From an uncultured Lachnospiraceae bacterium (GTDB lineage: Bacteria; Bacillota; Clostridia; Lachnospirales; Lachnospiraceae): a stretch of 64,000 nt of DNA. A model generated the notes under the pieces. It saw nothing but the letters and a program-made list of their open reading frames with translations, did not search any database and was not told where the DNA came from. The stretch is from positions 3,516 to 67,515 of the forward strand of contig CAKRAK010000014.1 in NCBI GenBank assembly GCA_934294885.1, read 5' to 3'. A program made the position numbers and the translations under genes. Shown here piece by piece: positions 51,095 to 61,163 of the stretch; position 1 is the first letter of the stretch, and each line of letters begins with the position of its first letter.

Positions 51095-52114
51095 CTATAA
51101 TTTCATTAACCTCGATATTACCGTCATTCCAATCATAGTAATCAAAAGAACGATAAATGCAGTCTCGGGATATTCCGTCTCTCTATACTGACGGTGTCCT
51201 TTCACTAAATTCTGACTCTTTTTTTGTATCTCCTCTACGATATCCTGAAAAGAACCGGAATTTCCTTCCCGGTAAAATTTCCCTCCGGTTTTTTCCATTG
51301 CCGCCTTCATCTCTGTTGCATGTTCATCATACATTTCTCTTGTGCCAACCCCATATACCGTAACATGGTTTTCCGCACACAAATCCGCAGCCTCGTCCAA
51401 CGTAAGGAAGGTCTCTCCCTGAGGGTCGTTATCCGACGCAAAAATCACAACTCTGGTACGGCTTTCTTCCAGACTTGAAAAATCATACACACAGGAAGCC
51501 AGTCCGTCACTGATCAAAGAACTTCCCCGTTCTTCATTTCCTACCAGCGTTCCTGCGGAAATATACTCCTCATAATAATAGTCATCACTGGAAAAATCAG
51601 GAACAAATCCACCAACCCGCTGTTCCAATCCTTTCCGGATCATTTCAAGCTGCTGGTTTACAAATTCATAATCATCCGTCAAAGGAACAAGCAGAACCGG
51701 CGATGTGTTAAAAATAACAATTCCAAAACGTTCTCCCTGCAGGCTGGTAACACTTTTTTGTAATTCTCTTATCAATTTTAAGTTTACCTCATCTACAGAT
51801 GTGGATATATCCAGACACAGTATAATGTCCCGCTGATATTTTTCATCTTCGATTACTTCCGTTTTATAAGGCCGGGACAGCAAAACAAAGGAACCAAGCA
51901 TTGCCACAAGTGCAAGGACAAACCACGACCAATAATATACCCGGTAAAATATCCGTTTTCTTTTAAAATATTTATTTTGACTTAACTCATTAACCGGCGC
52001 AACCTTTTTACCGAAAGCATAACCCTTATCCGGTTTTTCAACCACAAGCCATACAATCCATATCGTTATGACCAAAAGACCAACAACCAGAAAAAATGCA
52101 TACTTTAATTCCAT
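51095..52114 (-). CDS. VWA-domain membrane protein (BatA-like)
   Basis: The 339-residue protein has helices at about 5-24, 62-84 and near 315-335, with a VWA domain between. MIDAS residues are canonical in CLDISTSVDE, with VIFASDNDPQGE as the third site. It overlaps the preceding gene by 10 bp. Together with the second VWA protein it probably forms an envelope complex controlled by the MoxR ATPase. Confidence 0.87.
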   Translation of the reverse strand: MELKYAFFLVVGLLVITIWIVWLVVEKPDKGYAFGKKVAPVNELSQNKYFKRKRIFYRVYYWSWFVLALVAMLGSFVLLSRPYKTEVIEDEKYQRDIILCLDISTSVDEVNLKLIRELQKSVTSLQGERFGIVIFNTSPVLLVPLTDDYEFVNQQLEMIRKGLEQRVGGFVPDFSSDDYYYEEYISAGTLVGNEERGSSLISDGLASCVYDFSSLEESRTRVVIFASDNDPQGETFLTLDEAADLCAENHVTVYGVGTREMYDEHATEMKAAMEKTGGKFYREGNSGSFQDIVEEIQKKSQNLVKGHRQYRETEYPETAFIVLLITMIGMTVISRLMKL

Positions 52115-52584
52115 TCCTCAATCATCCTTCTTGATTTTTCCAACGCCTCAAAAACATCCCCCTCTGATTTCACAGAAAACTCAGGCGAATAAAACTCTCC
52201 CACGATTCCTTCCAGCCGGGGCATATTTGATTTTCTGATATCCTCAAGGGTATAAGTATGCGTTTTTACGCCGGTTCGCTCCTGCACAAATCTGCGGACA
52301 ATACTACTCATACGCTGGTACGCCTTTCGAATGGATAAGCTTCCCTTCCGAAATTCCTGTTCTACAGCGTCCAATTCCTTTAGGTATTTCATCTGCAAAC
52401 CATGTATATCCTGAGTTGAGACCGGTTGCAGGACAGGCTTCGCAACAGCCGGTTTACGCTTTAATTTCAGATTCAATTTTAAGATAATCAGTACAGCCAC
52501 AATTCCCAATATGCATATTCCAAGCAAAATAATCGGCCATAATGCATAGGAAAAGGGATTCTGTAATTTAACGGTTATGTCCAT
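52105..52584 (-). CDS. Single-helix membrane protein of the MoxR operon
   Basis: The protein has about 159 residues: a short N-terminus, one helix (about 12-36), then a basic cytoplasmic region and a helical C-terminal domain. It is comparable to the small DUF4381-like proteins encoded between DUF58 and VWA genes. I place the start at ATG 52584 because AAAGGTG lies 9 nt upstream; the GTG at 52596 is part of that site. The gene overlaps the DUF58 gene by 17 bp and the VWA gene by 10 bp. Confidence 0.7.
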   Translation of the reverse strand: MDITVKLQNPFSYALWPIILLGICILGIVAVLIILKLNLKLKRKPAVAKPVLQPVSTQDIHGLQMKYLKELDAVEQEFRKGSLSIRKAYQRMSSIVRRFVQERTGVKTHTYTLEDIRKSNMPRLEGIVGEFYSPEFSVKSEGDVFEALEKSRRMIEEWN

Positions 52585-53467
52585 TTCTTTTTTCACCTTT
52601 ATGCCTGTTCAATAGTTCCACAAGCCTTCCTTCCACCTCATCCGGAGATTCAACGGTTATCCCGACAATTCCAAAGGTTTTTAATTTATTCGCCACATCC
52701 ACTTCCTGTTGCAGCTTTAATTTTTCCTCCATACGAAGCAGCTTCTTATCCTTTGTAAAGAAATCAGGCAAATACGCTCCTGCTTCCACATCATAAACAT
52801 CCTTGCCCGACAGATTGGCATCTCCAATCCTTACCACCAGTATATCATGCAAAACCATAAGACGTTTTAACAAGACATCGGGAATGCCAAGCAGCCCTTC
52901 CGTATCGGTAACGATCAAAATAATCATTCTTCTTTTAAAATGTCGGAGTATGTAATCCAAAGGCAGCCCAACGACCGACCGGTTATCCTCCGTTATACTT
53001 TTATCATAATTGGACAGTATACTCTCAATATTGGGAAACCCGCTTTTGAAGGGAAAATGATGAATTGACTGTTTTGTTGCGTATGTAGCACTGATATAAT
53101 CACCGTTCCGGTTCACCATACAGGCAAGCATTCCGCCACTCATCCACGCAAGCTTCCGTTTTTCCACTCCAAAAGAGGAATGTGCCAGCATGCGTCGGTT
53201 GGTATCCATAACCAGCATAATGTTATGCTTTTTTTCCGCAATATACTGACGCACCAATAATTTACGGCTTCTTGCAGAGGCTTTCCAATCCACATCCTTT
53301 ACGTCATCCCCATCTGCATATTCCCGAAGTTCATCAAAATTATTACTCCGTCCCTTCATCATGGAATGATAAGAACCGTCTAATATCTGAGTGGTTGCTT
53401 TCCGGGTCTGAATCACCCGGGTGCTTTTCATCTTCGCCTGTATCGTTGATACATACTTCATTCTCAT
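52568..53467 (-). CDS. DUF58 domain protein
   Basis: The 299-residue protein shows the DUF58 signature FDELREYADGDDVKDVDWKA SARS (about residues 43-67) followed by a VWA-like fold with VMDTNRRML. DUF58 proteins accompany MoxR ATPases. It overlaps the MoxR gene by 4 bp. No transmembrane helix is seen, so it is cytoplasmic and probably bridges the ATPase and the membrane VWA proteins. Confidence 0.9.
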   Translation of the reverse strand: MRMKYVSTIQAKMKSTRVIQTRKATTQILDGSYHSMMKGRSNNFDELREYADGDDVKDVDWKASARSRKLLVRQYIAEKKHNIMLVMDTNRRMLAHSSFGVEKRKLAWMSGGMLACMVNRNGDYISATYATKQSIHHFPFKSGFPNIESILSNYDKSITEDNRSVVGLPLDYILRHFKRRMIILIVTDTEGLLGIPDVLLKRLMVLHDILVVRIGDANLSGKDVYDVEAGAYLPDFFTKDKKLLRMEEKLKLQQEVDVANKLKTFGIVGITVESPDEVEGRLVELLNRHKGEKRNGHNR

Positions 53468-54447
53468 GGTGCTTTCACTGCTCCTATAATACCGTCAATA
53501 ATGGTCTCTTCCTTAATCCCGTCTGCAACTGCCGCAAAATTAAGCATTACTCTGTGACGCAATACAGCATACCGCATCGCCTTTACATCATCCGGAATAC
53601 AATAGCTTCTTCCATTCATCAACGCAACTGCCTTTGCTACCTCCATAAAGGAAATGGCAGCTCTTGTGCTGGCACCCATCGTTACATACTGTGCCAGCTC
53701 CGGTTTCAAAAGCTTATCTGTATTTCTGGATGCCTGTACGATATCTACGATATACTGTTTGATGGCATCATCCATATAAACACGTTTTGAAAGCTCCTGC
53801 AAAAATTGTACATCCTCTAAAGCAGCAACCGCATGGCTTTCCGAAAAAACATCAGCCTCGATTCGATTCAAAATTTCAATCTCATCTACAGGCTTTGGAT
53901 AATCCAGCTTCACCTTCAAAAGGAAACGATCCATCTGCGCCTCCGATAATACATAAGTTCCTTCCTGTTCCACCGGATTCTGGGTTGCAATTACAACAAA
54001 CACCTCCGGTAGCTTATAGGTCTGACCACCAATACTTACGGCATGCTCCTGCATCGCCTCTAACATGGCACTCTGAGTCTTTGCACTGGAACGGTTAATC
54101 TCATCCAATAAAACAAAGTTTGCAAAAACAGGACCGATCTTATTCTCAAATGTATTGGTTGCCATATTATAGGTCTGTGTACCGATAATATCACTGGGAA
54201 TCAGATCCGGCGTACATTGTATTCTGGAAAACTGTCCGGAAACCGCATCCGTCATTACATTTGCTGCTGTCGTCTTCGCCAGACCCGGCACAGATTCCAG
54301 CAATATATGTCCATTGGTTATCATGGCAACTAACAAAGCCGCCCCCAAAAAGGGCTGTCCGACAACCTTACTGTTATAATACTGATTTAATTTATCAATG
54401 ATTTTTCCTGCCTGCTGCAGTTCCTCCTTGGAAACCTTTTCTTCCAT
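53464..54447 (-). CDS. MoxR-family AAA+ ATPase
   Basis: The 327-residue protein has HILLESVPGLAKTTAANVMT (Walker A variant), FVLLDEINRSSAKTQSAMLE (Walker B), sensor 1 VIATQNPVEQEGTYVLSEAQ and the C-terminal lid with ASTRAAISFMEVAKAVALMN. It is the first gene of the DUF58-VWA-VWA-TPR operon and probably acts as a chaperone that assembles or activates the VWA complex. ATG 54447 is chosen because GGAGG lies 8 nt upstream. Confidence 0.94.
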   Translation of the reverse strand: MEEKVSKEELQQAGKIIDKLNQYYNSKVVGQPFLGAALLVAMITNGHILLESVPGLAKTTAANVMTDAVSGQFSRIQCTPDLIPSDIIGTQTYNMATNTFENKIGPVFANFVLLDEINRSSAKTQSAMLEAMQEHAVSIGGQTYKLPEVFVVIATQNPVEQEGTYVLSEAQMDRFLLKVKLDYPKPVDEIEILNRIEADVFSESHAVAALEDVQFLQELSKRVYMDDAIKQYIVDIVQASRNTDKLLKPELAQYVTMGASTRAAISFMEVAKAVALMNGRSYCIPDDVKAMRYAVLRHRVMLNFAAVADGIKEETIIDGIIGAVKAP

Positions 54448-54486
54448 ACCTATATCCTCCATGTAACATATTGTCCCACGAAACAT

Positions 54487-54515
54487 ATTCTATTCTATAG
54501 AAACAACTTTTTCAA
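54487..54515 (-). promoter_or_regulatory. Promoter of the MoxR operon
   Basis: On the minus strand TTGAAA (54510-54515) and TAGAAT (54487-54492) are 17 bp apart. The rest of the gap to the divergent gene at 54652 shows no other clear promoter. Confidence 0.6.
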
Positions 54516-54651
54516 CCGGTATAATTGAAAGTTGCAAAAAGAAATGATATAGTAACTCATATCGCAATTTTTGTATAGGAAAAGCAAAATAAACCCGATC
54601 ATTTTAGACGTGTGTTTTGCAGATACCTATTATATAGATTAGGAGTATATT

Positions 54652-55587
54652 ATGTGGATAGCAGATAACTGGAAAGATTATGAGGTAATCGATACCTCTG
54701 ACGGAGAAAAATTAGAGCGCTGGGGCAATTATATCCTGCTCAGACCTGACCCACAGGTTATATGGAAAACCCCAAAGAAAAATCCCAACTGGGAAAAAAT
54801 AAATGCCCACTACCACAGAAGCCAAAAAGGCGGCGGCGAATGGGAATTCTTTGACTTGCCGGAGCAATGGTCCATTCACTATAAGGACTTAACTTTTCAT
54901 TTGAAACCTTTCAGCTTCAAGCACACCGGGCTTTTCCCGGAACAAGCTGCTAACTGGGACTGGTTTTCCAAATTAATCCGGGATGAGATTCAGCGAAGAA
55001 AGACGGAAGCCAAATCCCCGGAGGATATAAAGCCCGTAAAGGTTTTAAATCTTTTTGCATATACCGGCGGTGCCACATGTGCCGCTGCAAAGGCAGGGGC
55101 ACACGTTACCCATGTAGACGCCTCTAAGGGAATGGTTACCTGGGCAAAAGAAAATGCTGCTGCCTCCGGTCTTGCCGATGCACCAATCCGTTGGTTAGTG
55201 GATGACTGCGTCAAATTTGTGGAGCGGGAAATCAGACGTGGCAATACCTATGATGCCATTATTATGGATCCGCCGTCCTACGGCCGGGGTCCAAAAGGTG
55301 AAATCTGGAAAATAGAAGAAAAGATTCATCCTTTTATTACATTAACAGAACAGATTCTGACCGAGAATCCGTTGTTTTTCCTTGTAAATTCCTATACAAC
55401 AGGTCTGGCACCTGCGGTTCTTACTTATATGATATCAACGGAAATCTGCGCAAAGCACGGCGGTTATGTTGAGTCTCAGGAAATCGGGCTTCCTGTTTCC
55501 GAAACCAATCTGATTCTGCCTTGCGGTGCTGCAGGTCGTTGGCAACAAATTAAAGGAGGTTCAGATGGCACGTCAACCAGTCATTGA
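54652..55587 (+). CDS. Class I SAM-dependent RNA methyltransferase (RlmK/RlmI-like)
   Basis: The 311-residue protein has a short N-terminal barrel-like region (about 1-95) with the segment LKPFSFKHTGLFPEQAANWDW and a SAM-binding domain: VLNLFAYTGGATCAAAKAGA (about 128-147), HVDASKGMVTWAKENA and the DPPSYGRG motif (about 206). These match the RlmI/RlmK group of 23S rRNA methyltransferases. The exact site is unknown. The stop overlaps the start of the cardiolipin synthase gene by 23 bp, so the two are coupled. Confidence 0.85.
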   Translation: MWIADNWKDYEVIDTSDGEKLERWGNYILLRPDPQVIWKTPKKNPNWEKINAHYHRSQKGGGEWEFFDLPEQWSIHYKDLTFHLKPFSFKHTGLFPEQAANWDWFSKLIRDEIQRRKTEAKSPEDIKPVKVLNLFAYTGGATCAAAKAGAHVTHVDASKGMVTWAKENAAASGLADAPIRWLVDDCVKFVEREIRRGNTYDAIIMDPPSYGRGPKGEIWKIEEKIHPFITLTEQILTENPLFFLVNSYTTGLAPAVLTYMISTEICAKHGGYVESQEIGLPVSETNLILPCGAAGRWQQIKGGSDGTSTSH

Positions 55588-57160
55588 TAAAAACAAAAAA
55601 CGAGGCGATACTTCTGTCTTTTGGGACAAATTACTTTTTGTCTGTGTTCTGGTACTTTTGCAATGCGGTTTTTTCATTTACACCTGTTTACAGCTTCAGG
55701 AAAAATACATCATCCTGCAATCTGTTATGTCCTTTGTAAGCCTGTTAGTCGTTCTCTATATTATCAACCGGCCTATGAATCCGGCTTATAAGCTGGCATG
55801 GTGTATCCCTATTTTGCTGGCACCTATTTTCGGCGGCTTTTTTTACCTGCTGTTATCCGTCAACGAAACCCGGCGCAAATTCAGACGGGAGATACGGGAA
55901 GCAGTATCGGAATCAAAGGGTCATCTCCATCAGGACAGAGCTTTGCTGGAAGAAATTCATGACACCAACCGACATTCTCTTCCTCAGGCGGAATATATCT
56001 ATAACATGGCAAAATATCCTTTATATAAGGATACCCGAACCATGTATTTTTCAGATGGGGATGAATATTACGCTCAATTACTGGAAGAACTGAAAAAAGC
56101 AAAGCATTTTATCTTTTTGGAATTCTTTATTATTCAGGAGGGTGTATTCTGGAACTCGATATTGGACATTTTAACGAAAAAGGTTGCAGAAGGTGTGGAG
56201 GTAAAAGTAATCTATGACGACATGGGCTCTTTACGAACCCTTCCACCGGATTATTTTTTACAGCTACAGGATATCGGAATCGAAACCCATCGTTTTAATC
56301 CGGTAAACGCATCCCTGTCCCTTCGCCAGAACAACCGGGATCACAGAAAGATTATTGTAATTGACGGTTATACCTCTTTTACAGGAGGCATCAATTTGGC
56401 AGACGAATATATTAATAAGCAACAGCGTATTAACGGATATTGGAAAGACACCGGTGTTATGTTAAAGGGTGCCGCCACATGGAGCTTTACTGTTATGTTC
56501 CTTCAATTCTGGCAATATTTAGACAAAGCACCGGTAGATTACGAAAAATACCATTTAAACGAAGAAGAATTGGCGCAATATAAAAAAGAGGATTCTCCAA
56601 AGCTGCATAGTGACGGCTTTGTTCAGCCCTATGCCGATAACCCTCTTTTTTCAGAAATCGTAGCGGAGAATGTTTATCTGAATATCATTCACCGAGCTAC
56701 CAAATATATATACATTACAACCCCTTATCTTATTGTGGATAATGAAATGATAACCGCATTAACACTGGCTGCCGCCAGCGGGGTGGATGTACGGATTGTG
56801 ACACCTCACATACCGGATAAACGTGCCATTTTTATGGTCACACGCTCCTTTTATGAGCCTTTAACAAAGGCAGGCGTCAAGATATACGAATACACACCGG
56901 GCTTTATCCATTCCAAAATGGTGGTAGCAGATGATATGTACTGTGTAATCGGTTCCATCAACTTAGACTATCGAAGCCTGTATCTGCATTTTGAGTGTGC
57001 TGCATTTTTGTATCATTCCTCAACAATATTAGAGGTCAAGGAGGATATTCTGCACACCATATCAGAATCAGCGGAAATTACTTACGAGCATTGTATTGCC
57101 CTTAACAAACCGTACCGGTTCTGGCTGAGTCTGTTACGATTATATGCACCTCTTTTATAA
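55565..57160 (+). CDS. cls: Cardiolipin synthase (phospholipase D family)
   Basis: The 531-residue protein has two N-terminal transmembrane helices (about 18-70 and near 80-100) and two HKD motifs: HRKIIVIDGYTSFTGGIN (about 260) and HSKMVVADDMYCVIGSINLD (about 455). It condenses phosphatidylglycerol into cardiolipin. ATG 55565 is preceded by AAAGGAGG, better than the upstream in-frame start. The stop overlaps the convergent YbaK stop by 6 bp. Confidence 0.94.
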   Translation: MARQPVIDKNKKRGDTSVFWDKLLFVCVLVLLQCGFFIYTCLQLQEKYIILQSVMSFVSLLVVLYIINRPMNPAYKLAWCIPILLAPIFGGFFYLLLSVNETRRKFRREIREAVSESKGHLHQDRALLEEIHDTNRHSLPQAEYIYNMAKYPLYKDTRTMYFSDGDEYYAQLLEELKKAKHFIFLEFFIIQEGVFWNSILDILTKKVAEGVEVKVIYDDMGSLRTLPPDYFLQLQDIGIETHRFNPVNASLSLRQNNRDHRKIIVIDGYTSFTGGINLADEYINKQQRINGYWKDTGVMLKGAATWSFTVMFLQFWQYLDKAPVDYEKYHLNEEELAQYKKEDSPKLHSDGFVQPYADNPLFSEIVAENVYLNIIHRATKYIYITTPYLIVDNEMITALTLAAASGVDVRIVTPHIPDKRAIFMVTRSFYEPLTKAGVKIYEYTPGFIHSKMVVADDMYCVIGSINLDYRSLYLHFECAAFLYHSSTILEVKEDILHTISESAEITYEHCIALNKPYRFWLSLLRLYAPLL

Positions 57161-57643
57161 GTCAGTGGTCAGGAAATCCGCAAATTTTGCTTTTGCCACC
57201 TTTGCCAAATCGTTGGGATTCAGAATAATCTGCATTCCGATTTTTCCGCCACTGATGATAATTTCATCAAATTTTTGTGCACTGCTATGTATCACGGTCG
57301 GATATAATTTTTTCATTCCAAGAGGGGTACATCCCCCTCTGATATATCCGGTAACGGCCGTAATATCCTTTACATGTATCATTTCTACAGACTTTTCCCC
57401 TACAACCTTTGCTGCCTTCTTAAAATCAATTTCCTGATCAATGGGCAACACAAAAACATAATGGTTTCCTGATTTTCCAATGGTAACCAGTGTTTTAAAA
57501 GACTGGTCATAGGGATCTCCATTCAAGTCAGCTACATGGATTCCATCAATAAATTCATCACACTCATAGGTTTTTGTTCTGTAGGATATCTTATTCTTAT
57601 CCAATATCCTCATAGCATTTGTTTTATTTTCCTTTTTCCCCAT
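57155..57643 (-). CDS. ybaK: Cys-tRNA(Pro)/Cys-tRNA(Cys) deacylase
   Basis: The 162-residue protein shows the YbaK/EbsC editing fold with FKTLVTIGKSGNHYVFVLP, the catalytic lysine region DFKKAAKVVGEKSVEM and GYIRGGCTPLGMKKLYP. It hydrolyses Cys-tRNA(Pro), a ProRS error product. It starts 1 bp after the MATE stop, so it is co-transcribed. Confidence 0.93.
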   Translation of the reverse strand: MGKKENKTNAMRILDKNKISYRTKTYECDEFIDGIHVADLNGDPYDQSFKTLVTIGKSGNHYVFVLPIDQEIDFKKAAKVVGEKSVEMIHVKDITAVTGYIRGGCTPLGMKKLYPTVIHSSAQKFDEIIISGGKIGMQIILNPNDLAKVAKAKFADFLTTDL

Positions 57644-57644
57644 C

Positions 57645-59012
57645 TTAATTCACTTCCTTATCAAACTTCTTTTTTAACTGATTCATCACATGGAAATATG
57701 CCGGAATCAAAAATAAGTCCGCACACAGCCACGCAATGGGTGATGCAATAGTAACGAAGAAATATCCGAATTTCGGAACAAGGCAAAATCCTACAAAGCC
57801 CCTTCCCACCATTTCACAAATACCGGCAATGATGGCAAAGGAGGAATAACCAAGTCCCTGTATCAAAAATCTGAAAATATTTACACAGGTCAAAAGCAGA
57901 TAGCAGGAGGCATTTCCGATTAAAAACCGGTTAATATAATCAATGATCATAGTCTCCTTCCGGTCCACAAACAGCAAGGCAAGCTGCTTACCGAATATCA
58001 ATACAACGATCAGGCTTAAGATGGCATAGATCACACCTAATAACAGGCAATCCTTCAAGCCCTGATGAATACGGTCTAACCGTTTGGCTCCTACATTCTG
58101 ACCGCCATAGGTAGCCATGGTAGTTCCCATTGCCTCGTAAGGACAGATTAAAAATACAGAAATCTTCGTTCCGGCGGCTACCGCAGCAACAACTGCTTCT
58201 CCTAAACCATTTACCGCCGTCTGCAATATCACGCTTCCGATTCCGGTTATGGAATATTGCAGTCCCATAGGAACACCGATTCCACATAATTTTCCTACAC
58301 AGCCTCCGTTTAACTTCCAGTCTTCCTTTTCAAAATTCAAATGTCTGTATTTGCAGATCATATAAATCAAACTGGCAATTCCGGATACACCCTGTGCCGT
58401 AACGGTAGCAACCGATGCCCCTGCAATTCCCATACTCTGAATCATGATAATATCCAGAATAATATTTAACACAGACGACATAATCAGAAACATTAACGGT
58501 GCCACACTATTTCCCAGAGAACGTAGGATGGCAGAAACCATATTATATAAAAATATAAGCGGGATTCCCATAAAAATAATAAATATATAAATATAAGCAT
58601 CCTTCATAATAGATGCAGGTGTATTCATCCACTCCAGTATCTTATGAGTAAACAGTCCGATAACCGTTGTAAGAACCACCGAAAACGCAATGGACATCCA
58701 TGCGCTGTTGGTAATATATTTTTTAACCATTCCCATATCCTTCGCTCCAAAGGACTGGGCAACCGGAATGGCAAATCCATTACATACACCCATACAAAAT
58801 CCAAGCACCATAAAATTAATGGATGCTGTGGAACCTACGGCTGCCAGTGCATTTACCCCAAGCAGCTTACCTACAATAATAGAATCCACCAGATTATATA
58901 ACTGCTGAAATACTAACCCAAACAATAAGGGAATCCCAAATTTTAAAATCAGTTCCATGGGATTTCCTTGGGTTAAATCCTTTATACCCTTTTTCTCATT
59001 TGCTACGTCCAT
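57645..59012 (-). CDS. MATE-family efflux transporter
   Basis: The 455-residue protein has twelve helices in two MatE repeats, beginning LILKFGIPLLFGLVFQQLYN and KLCGIGVPMGLQYSITGIGS. It is the third MATE gene in the window and belongs to a different branch from the other two by its N-terminal DLTQGNPMELIL. No regulator is adjacent. Substrate unknown. Confidence 0.92.
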   Translation of the reverse strand: MDVANEKKGIKDLTQGNPMELILKFGIPLLFGLVFQQLYNLVDSIIVGKLLGVNALAAVGSTASINFMVLGFCMGVCNGFAIPVAQSFGAKDMGMVKKYITNSAWMSIAFSVVLTTVIGLFTHKILEWMNTPASIMKDAYIYIFIIFMGIPLIFLYNMVSAILRSLGNSVAPLMFLIMSSVLNIILDIIMIQSMGIAGASVATVTAQGVSGIASLIYMICKYRHLNFEKEDWKLNGGCVGKLCGIGVPMGLQYSITGIGSVILQTAVNGLGEAVVAAVAAGTKISVFLICPYEAMGTTMATYGGQNVGAKRLDRIHQGLKDCLLLGVIYAILSLIVVLIFGKQLALLFVDRKETMIIDYINRFLIGNASCYLLLTCVNIFRFLIQGLGYSSFAIIAGICEMVGRGFVGFCLVPKFGYFFVTIASPIAWLCADLFLIPAYFHVMNQLKKKFDKEVN

Positions 59013-59038
59013 TTATTTATCCTCTTTCTGCGTACTCA

Positions 59039-59072
59039 ATAAAAAGGGAGACAGAAATCACCTGTCCCCCTT
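59039..59072 (-). terminator. Terminator after the aspartate aminotransferase gene
   Basis: On the minus strand GGGGGACAG / CTGTCTCCC with a 7-nt loop is followed by TTTTTATT. It lies about 95 bp after the aminotransferase stop, just before the MATE gene. Confidence 0.85.
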
Positions 59073-59163
59073 CTTATTCTGATTCAGTTATCTATTCCAC
59101 ACTTCCGATATTCTGATACATCTTAAATTAAGTTTCTTCTACATTAACTTCGTTTATGATGTA

Positions 59164-60447
59164 CTAGGCTTCTAACAGCTTCTCCACACTTACAAGCTTT
59201 ACACAAAGCACGAATAACTCTGCTGCTTCCTTCATCTCTTCCGGTGTCGGGAAAGATGGTGCAATACGGATGTTACTGTCCTGTGGATCCTTCTTATAAG
59301 GATAAGTTGCGCCTGCTCCCGTTAATACAACACCGGCTTCTTTACATTTTGCAACGATATCCTTTGCGCATCCTTCCATCGCATTAAAGGAAATGAAATA
59401 ACCACCTCTTGGAACAATCCATGATCCAATATCTAATCCATTCAATTCTTCATTCAATACAGTTAAAACAGCCTCAAACTTCGGTCTCATCAACTGTGCA
59501 TGCTTCTTCATATGAGCATCCAGTCCGGCACGATTCTTAAAGAACTTCACATGACGCAGCTGGTTAATCTTATCATAACCGATTGTCTGAATCGTCATGG
59601 ACTTCTTGATATCCTCCAAATTAGCTTCCGACGCTGCAATTGCCGCAATTCCGGCACCAGGGAAGGAAACCTTTGAAGTAGAACCAAATTCAAATACCAT
59701 ATCCGAATTTCCTGCCTTTTCACATTCGGAAATAATGTCCAAAATCTCATCCTGCTGATCATCATACAAATGATGAATACAATAAGCGTTATCCCAGAAA
59801 ATACGGAAGTCTTTTGCTGCAGGCTTTAATGCTGCCATTCGTCTGACAACCTCATCGGAATATGAAATTCCCGTTGGGTTGGCATATTTTGGTACACACC
59901 AGATACCCTTTACGGAATCGTCCTCGCTTACATATTTCTCTACCAGATCCATATCCGGACCATCTTCATATAATGGAATATTGATCATTTCAATACCAAA
60001 ACTCTCTGTTATGGCAAAATGTCTGTCATAACCGGGAACCGGACACAAAAACTTAACCTTATCTAACTTGCACCATGGAGTCTCACCTAAATAACCTCTA
60101 AGCATTCCACGGGCAACGGTATCATACATAATATTCAAGCTGGCATTACCGCAAACAATGATATGTTCAGAAGTTGTCTCCATCATCTCTGCCATCAGCT
60201 GTTTTGCTTCAGGAAGACCATCCAAGCCACCGTAATTTCTGATATCCATACCATCACTGGCAACCATATCATCCGCAGATGAAACCACATCTAATAAAGG
60301 AAGCGATAAATCAAGCTGAGATTTCCCGGGTTTTCCTCTGGACATATCCAGCTTCAGTCCCTTGCCCTTGGCATCTTCATATTCTTTTGTTAATGTGTCT
60401 TTCAAGGCAAGTAATTCATCTTTTGTCATTTCCTTTAATGATTTCAT
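59164..60447 (-). CDS. Aspartate aminotransferase, type Ic (MocR-like fold)
   Basis: The 427-residue protein has the type Ic signature LDMSRGKPGKSQLDLSLPLL near the N-terminus, CVPKYANPTGISYSDEVV and the PLP lysine in FGSTSKVSFPGAGIAA (about residue 265). It transaminates aspartate and 2-oxoglutarate, feeding amino-acid biosynthesis. It has AGGAGGT before the ATG and its own terminator; it is a single-gene unit. Confidence 0.92.
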   Translation of the reverse strand: MKSLKEMTKDELLALKDTLTKEYEDAKGKGLKLDMSRGKPGKSQLDLSLPLLDVVSSADDMVASDGMDIRNYGGLDGLPEAKQLMAEMMETTSEHIIVCGNASLNIMYDTVARGMLRGYLGETPWCKLDKVKFLCPVPGYDRHFAITESFGIEMINIPLYEDGPDMDLVEKYVSEDDSVKGIWCVPKYANPTGISYSDEVVRRMAALKPAAKDFRIFWDNAYCIHHLYDDQQDEILDIISECEKAGNSDMVFEFGSTSKVSFPGAGIAAIAASEANLEDIKKSMTIQTIGYDKINQLRHVKFFKNRAGLDAHMKKHAQLMRPKFEAVLTVLNEELNGLDIGSWIVPRGGYFISFNAMEGCAKDIVAKCKEAGVVLTGAGATYPYKKDPQDSNIRIAPSFPTPEEMKEAAELFVLCVKLVSVEKLLEA

Positions 60448-60725
60448 GTTTGACCTCCTAAGTTCACTTTATTATCTTAAGTATATACAATATATCACTT
60501 AATTCCTTGCAATCTTATGTATAATAACATAAAACTTATTATATTGGAAGATAAAATAATAAAACAGCAGCATTTTCATTAATTATATTAATAAAATTGC
60601 CATTAAACTTTTATATATTAGGCAAAATGCCATTTCTTTTTAATAAAATGATGCCACATATGAGTAAAACCTTATGAAAACAGAGTTTTTTATTACCTCT
60701 AGCTTTAAATATACCTGAGAAAAAA
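60448..60725. other. AT-rich intergenic DNA without a gene
   Basis: This is about 280 bp of AT-rich sequence holding the aminotransferase promoter region. A short segment AATGATGCCACA near 60649 also occurs near 1406. I see nothing else. Confidence 0.5.
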
Positions 60726-60749
60726 GCGAAGCCCCTAAAGGCTTCGCTA
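60726..60749 (-). terminator. Terminator of the 61859-60772 operon
   Basis: AGCGAAGCC / GGCTTCGCT forms a perfect 9-bp stem with a 6-nt loop; on the minus strand TTTTTTC follows. It lies about 25 bp after the stop at 60772. Confidence 0.9.
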
Positions 60750-60771
60750 CATCTGTTGAATCTTCCCAACT

Positions 60772-61137
60772 TTATTGTACTTTATATTTATTCACAAGTT
60801 CCATCGCTGCCTTTTTAAATTTTTTCTTAAAAAGAAATACCTTGTATGTATAAACTTTTTGGTTTTCCAAATCTACCACGCTAACTTCATTCATCAACCT
60901 AAAAGATCTTGCAGTTCCCGCATATACCGTCATAATTCTGTATTTTCCATTTTTTGTTTCGTATACCCTCAATGACGCAAGAAAACAACCCTTTAATACC
61001 TTTTCAATTTCCTTTATTTCTGCCGGCTCTACCTCTGCAAGAACTCCCTCCAAACAATTTAAAATTTCATCAAGGGTAACATTGATAGTCGGCATCAGAA
61101 TGCCTAGAGATTCACCAACTTTGCTAAAAATTCCCAT
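60772..61137 (-). CDS. Protein of unknown function, PH-like fold possible
   Basis: The 121-residue protein has no signal or membrane helix. Its second half alternates beta-strand patterns (YRIMTVYAGTARSFRLMNEV, VYTYKVFLFKKKFKKAAMEL) as in small PH-like bacterial domains. I do not recognise the family. It is 26 bp behind the zinc-ribbon membrane protein gene, and both probably answer to the divergent XRE regulator. Confidence 0.55.
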   Translation of the reverse strand: MGIFSKVGESLGILMPTINVTLDEILNCLEGVLAEVEPAEIKEIEKVLKGCFLASLRVYETKNGKYRIMTVYAGTARSFRLMNEVSVVDLENQKVYTYKVFLFKKKFKKAAMELVNKYKVQ

Positions 61138-61163
61138 TTATTCCCATTCCTTTCTCCTTATCA

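Noticed and set aside
60649..60660. Shared AATGATGCCACA segment near 1406 and 60649
   Set aside because: Only about a dozen bases match with no structure around them; chance is a sufficient explanation.
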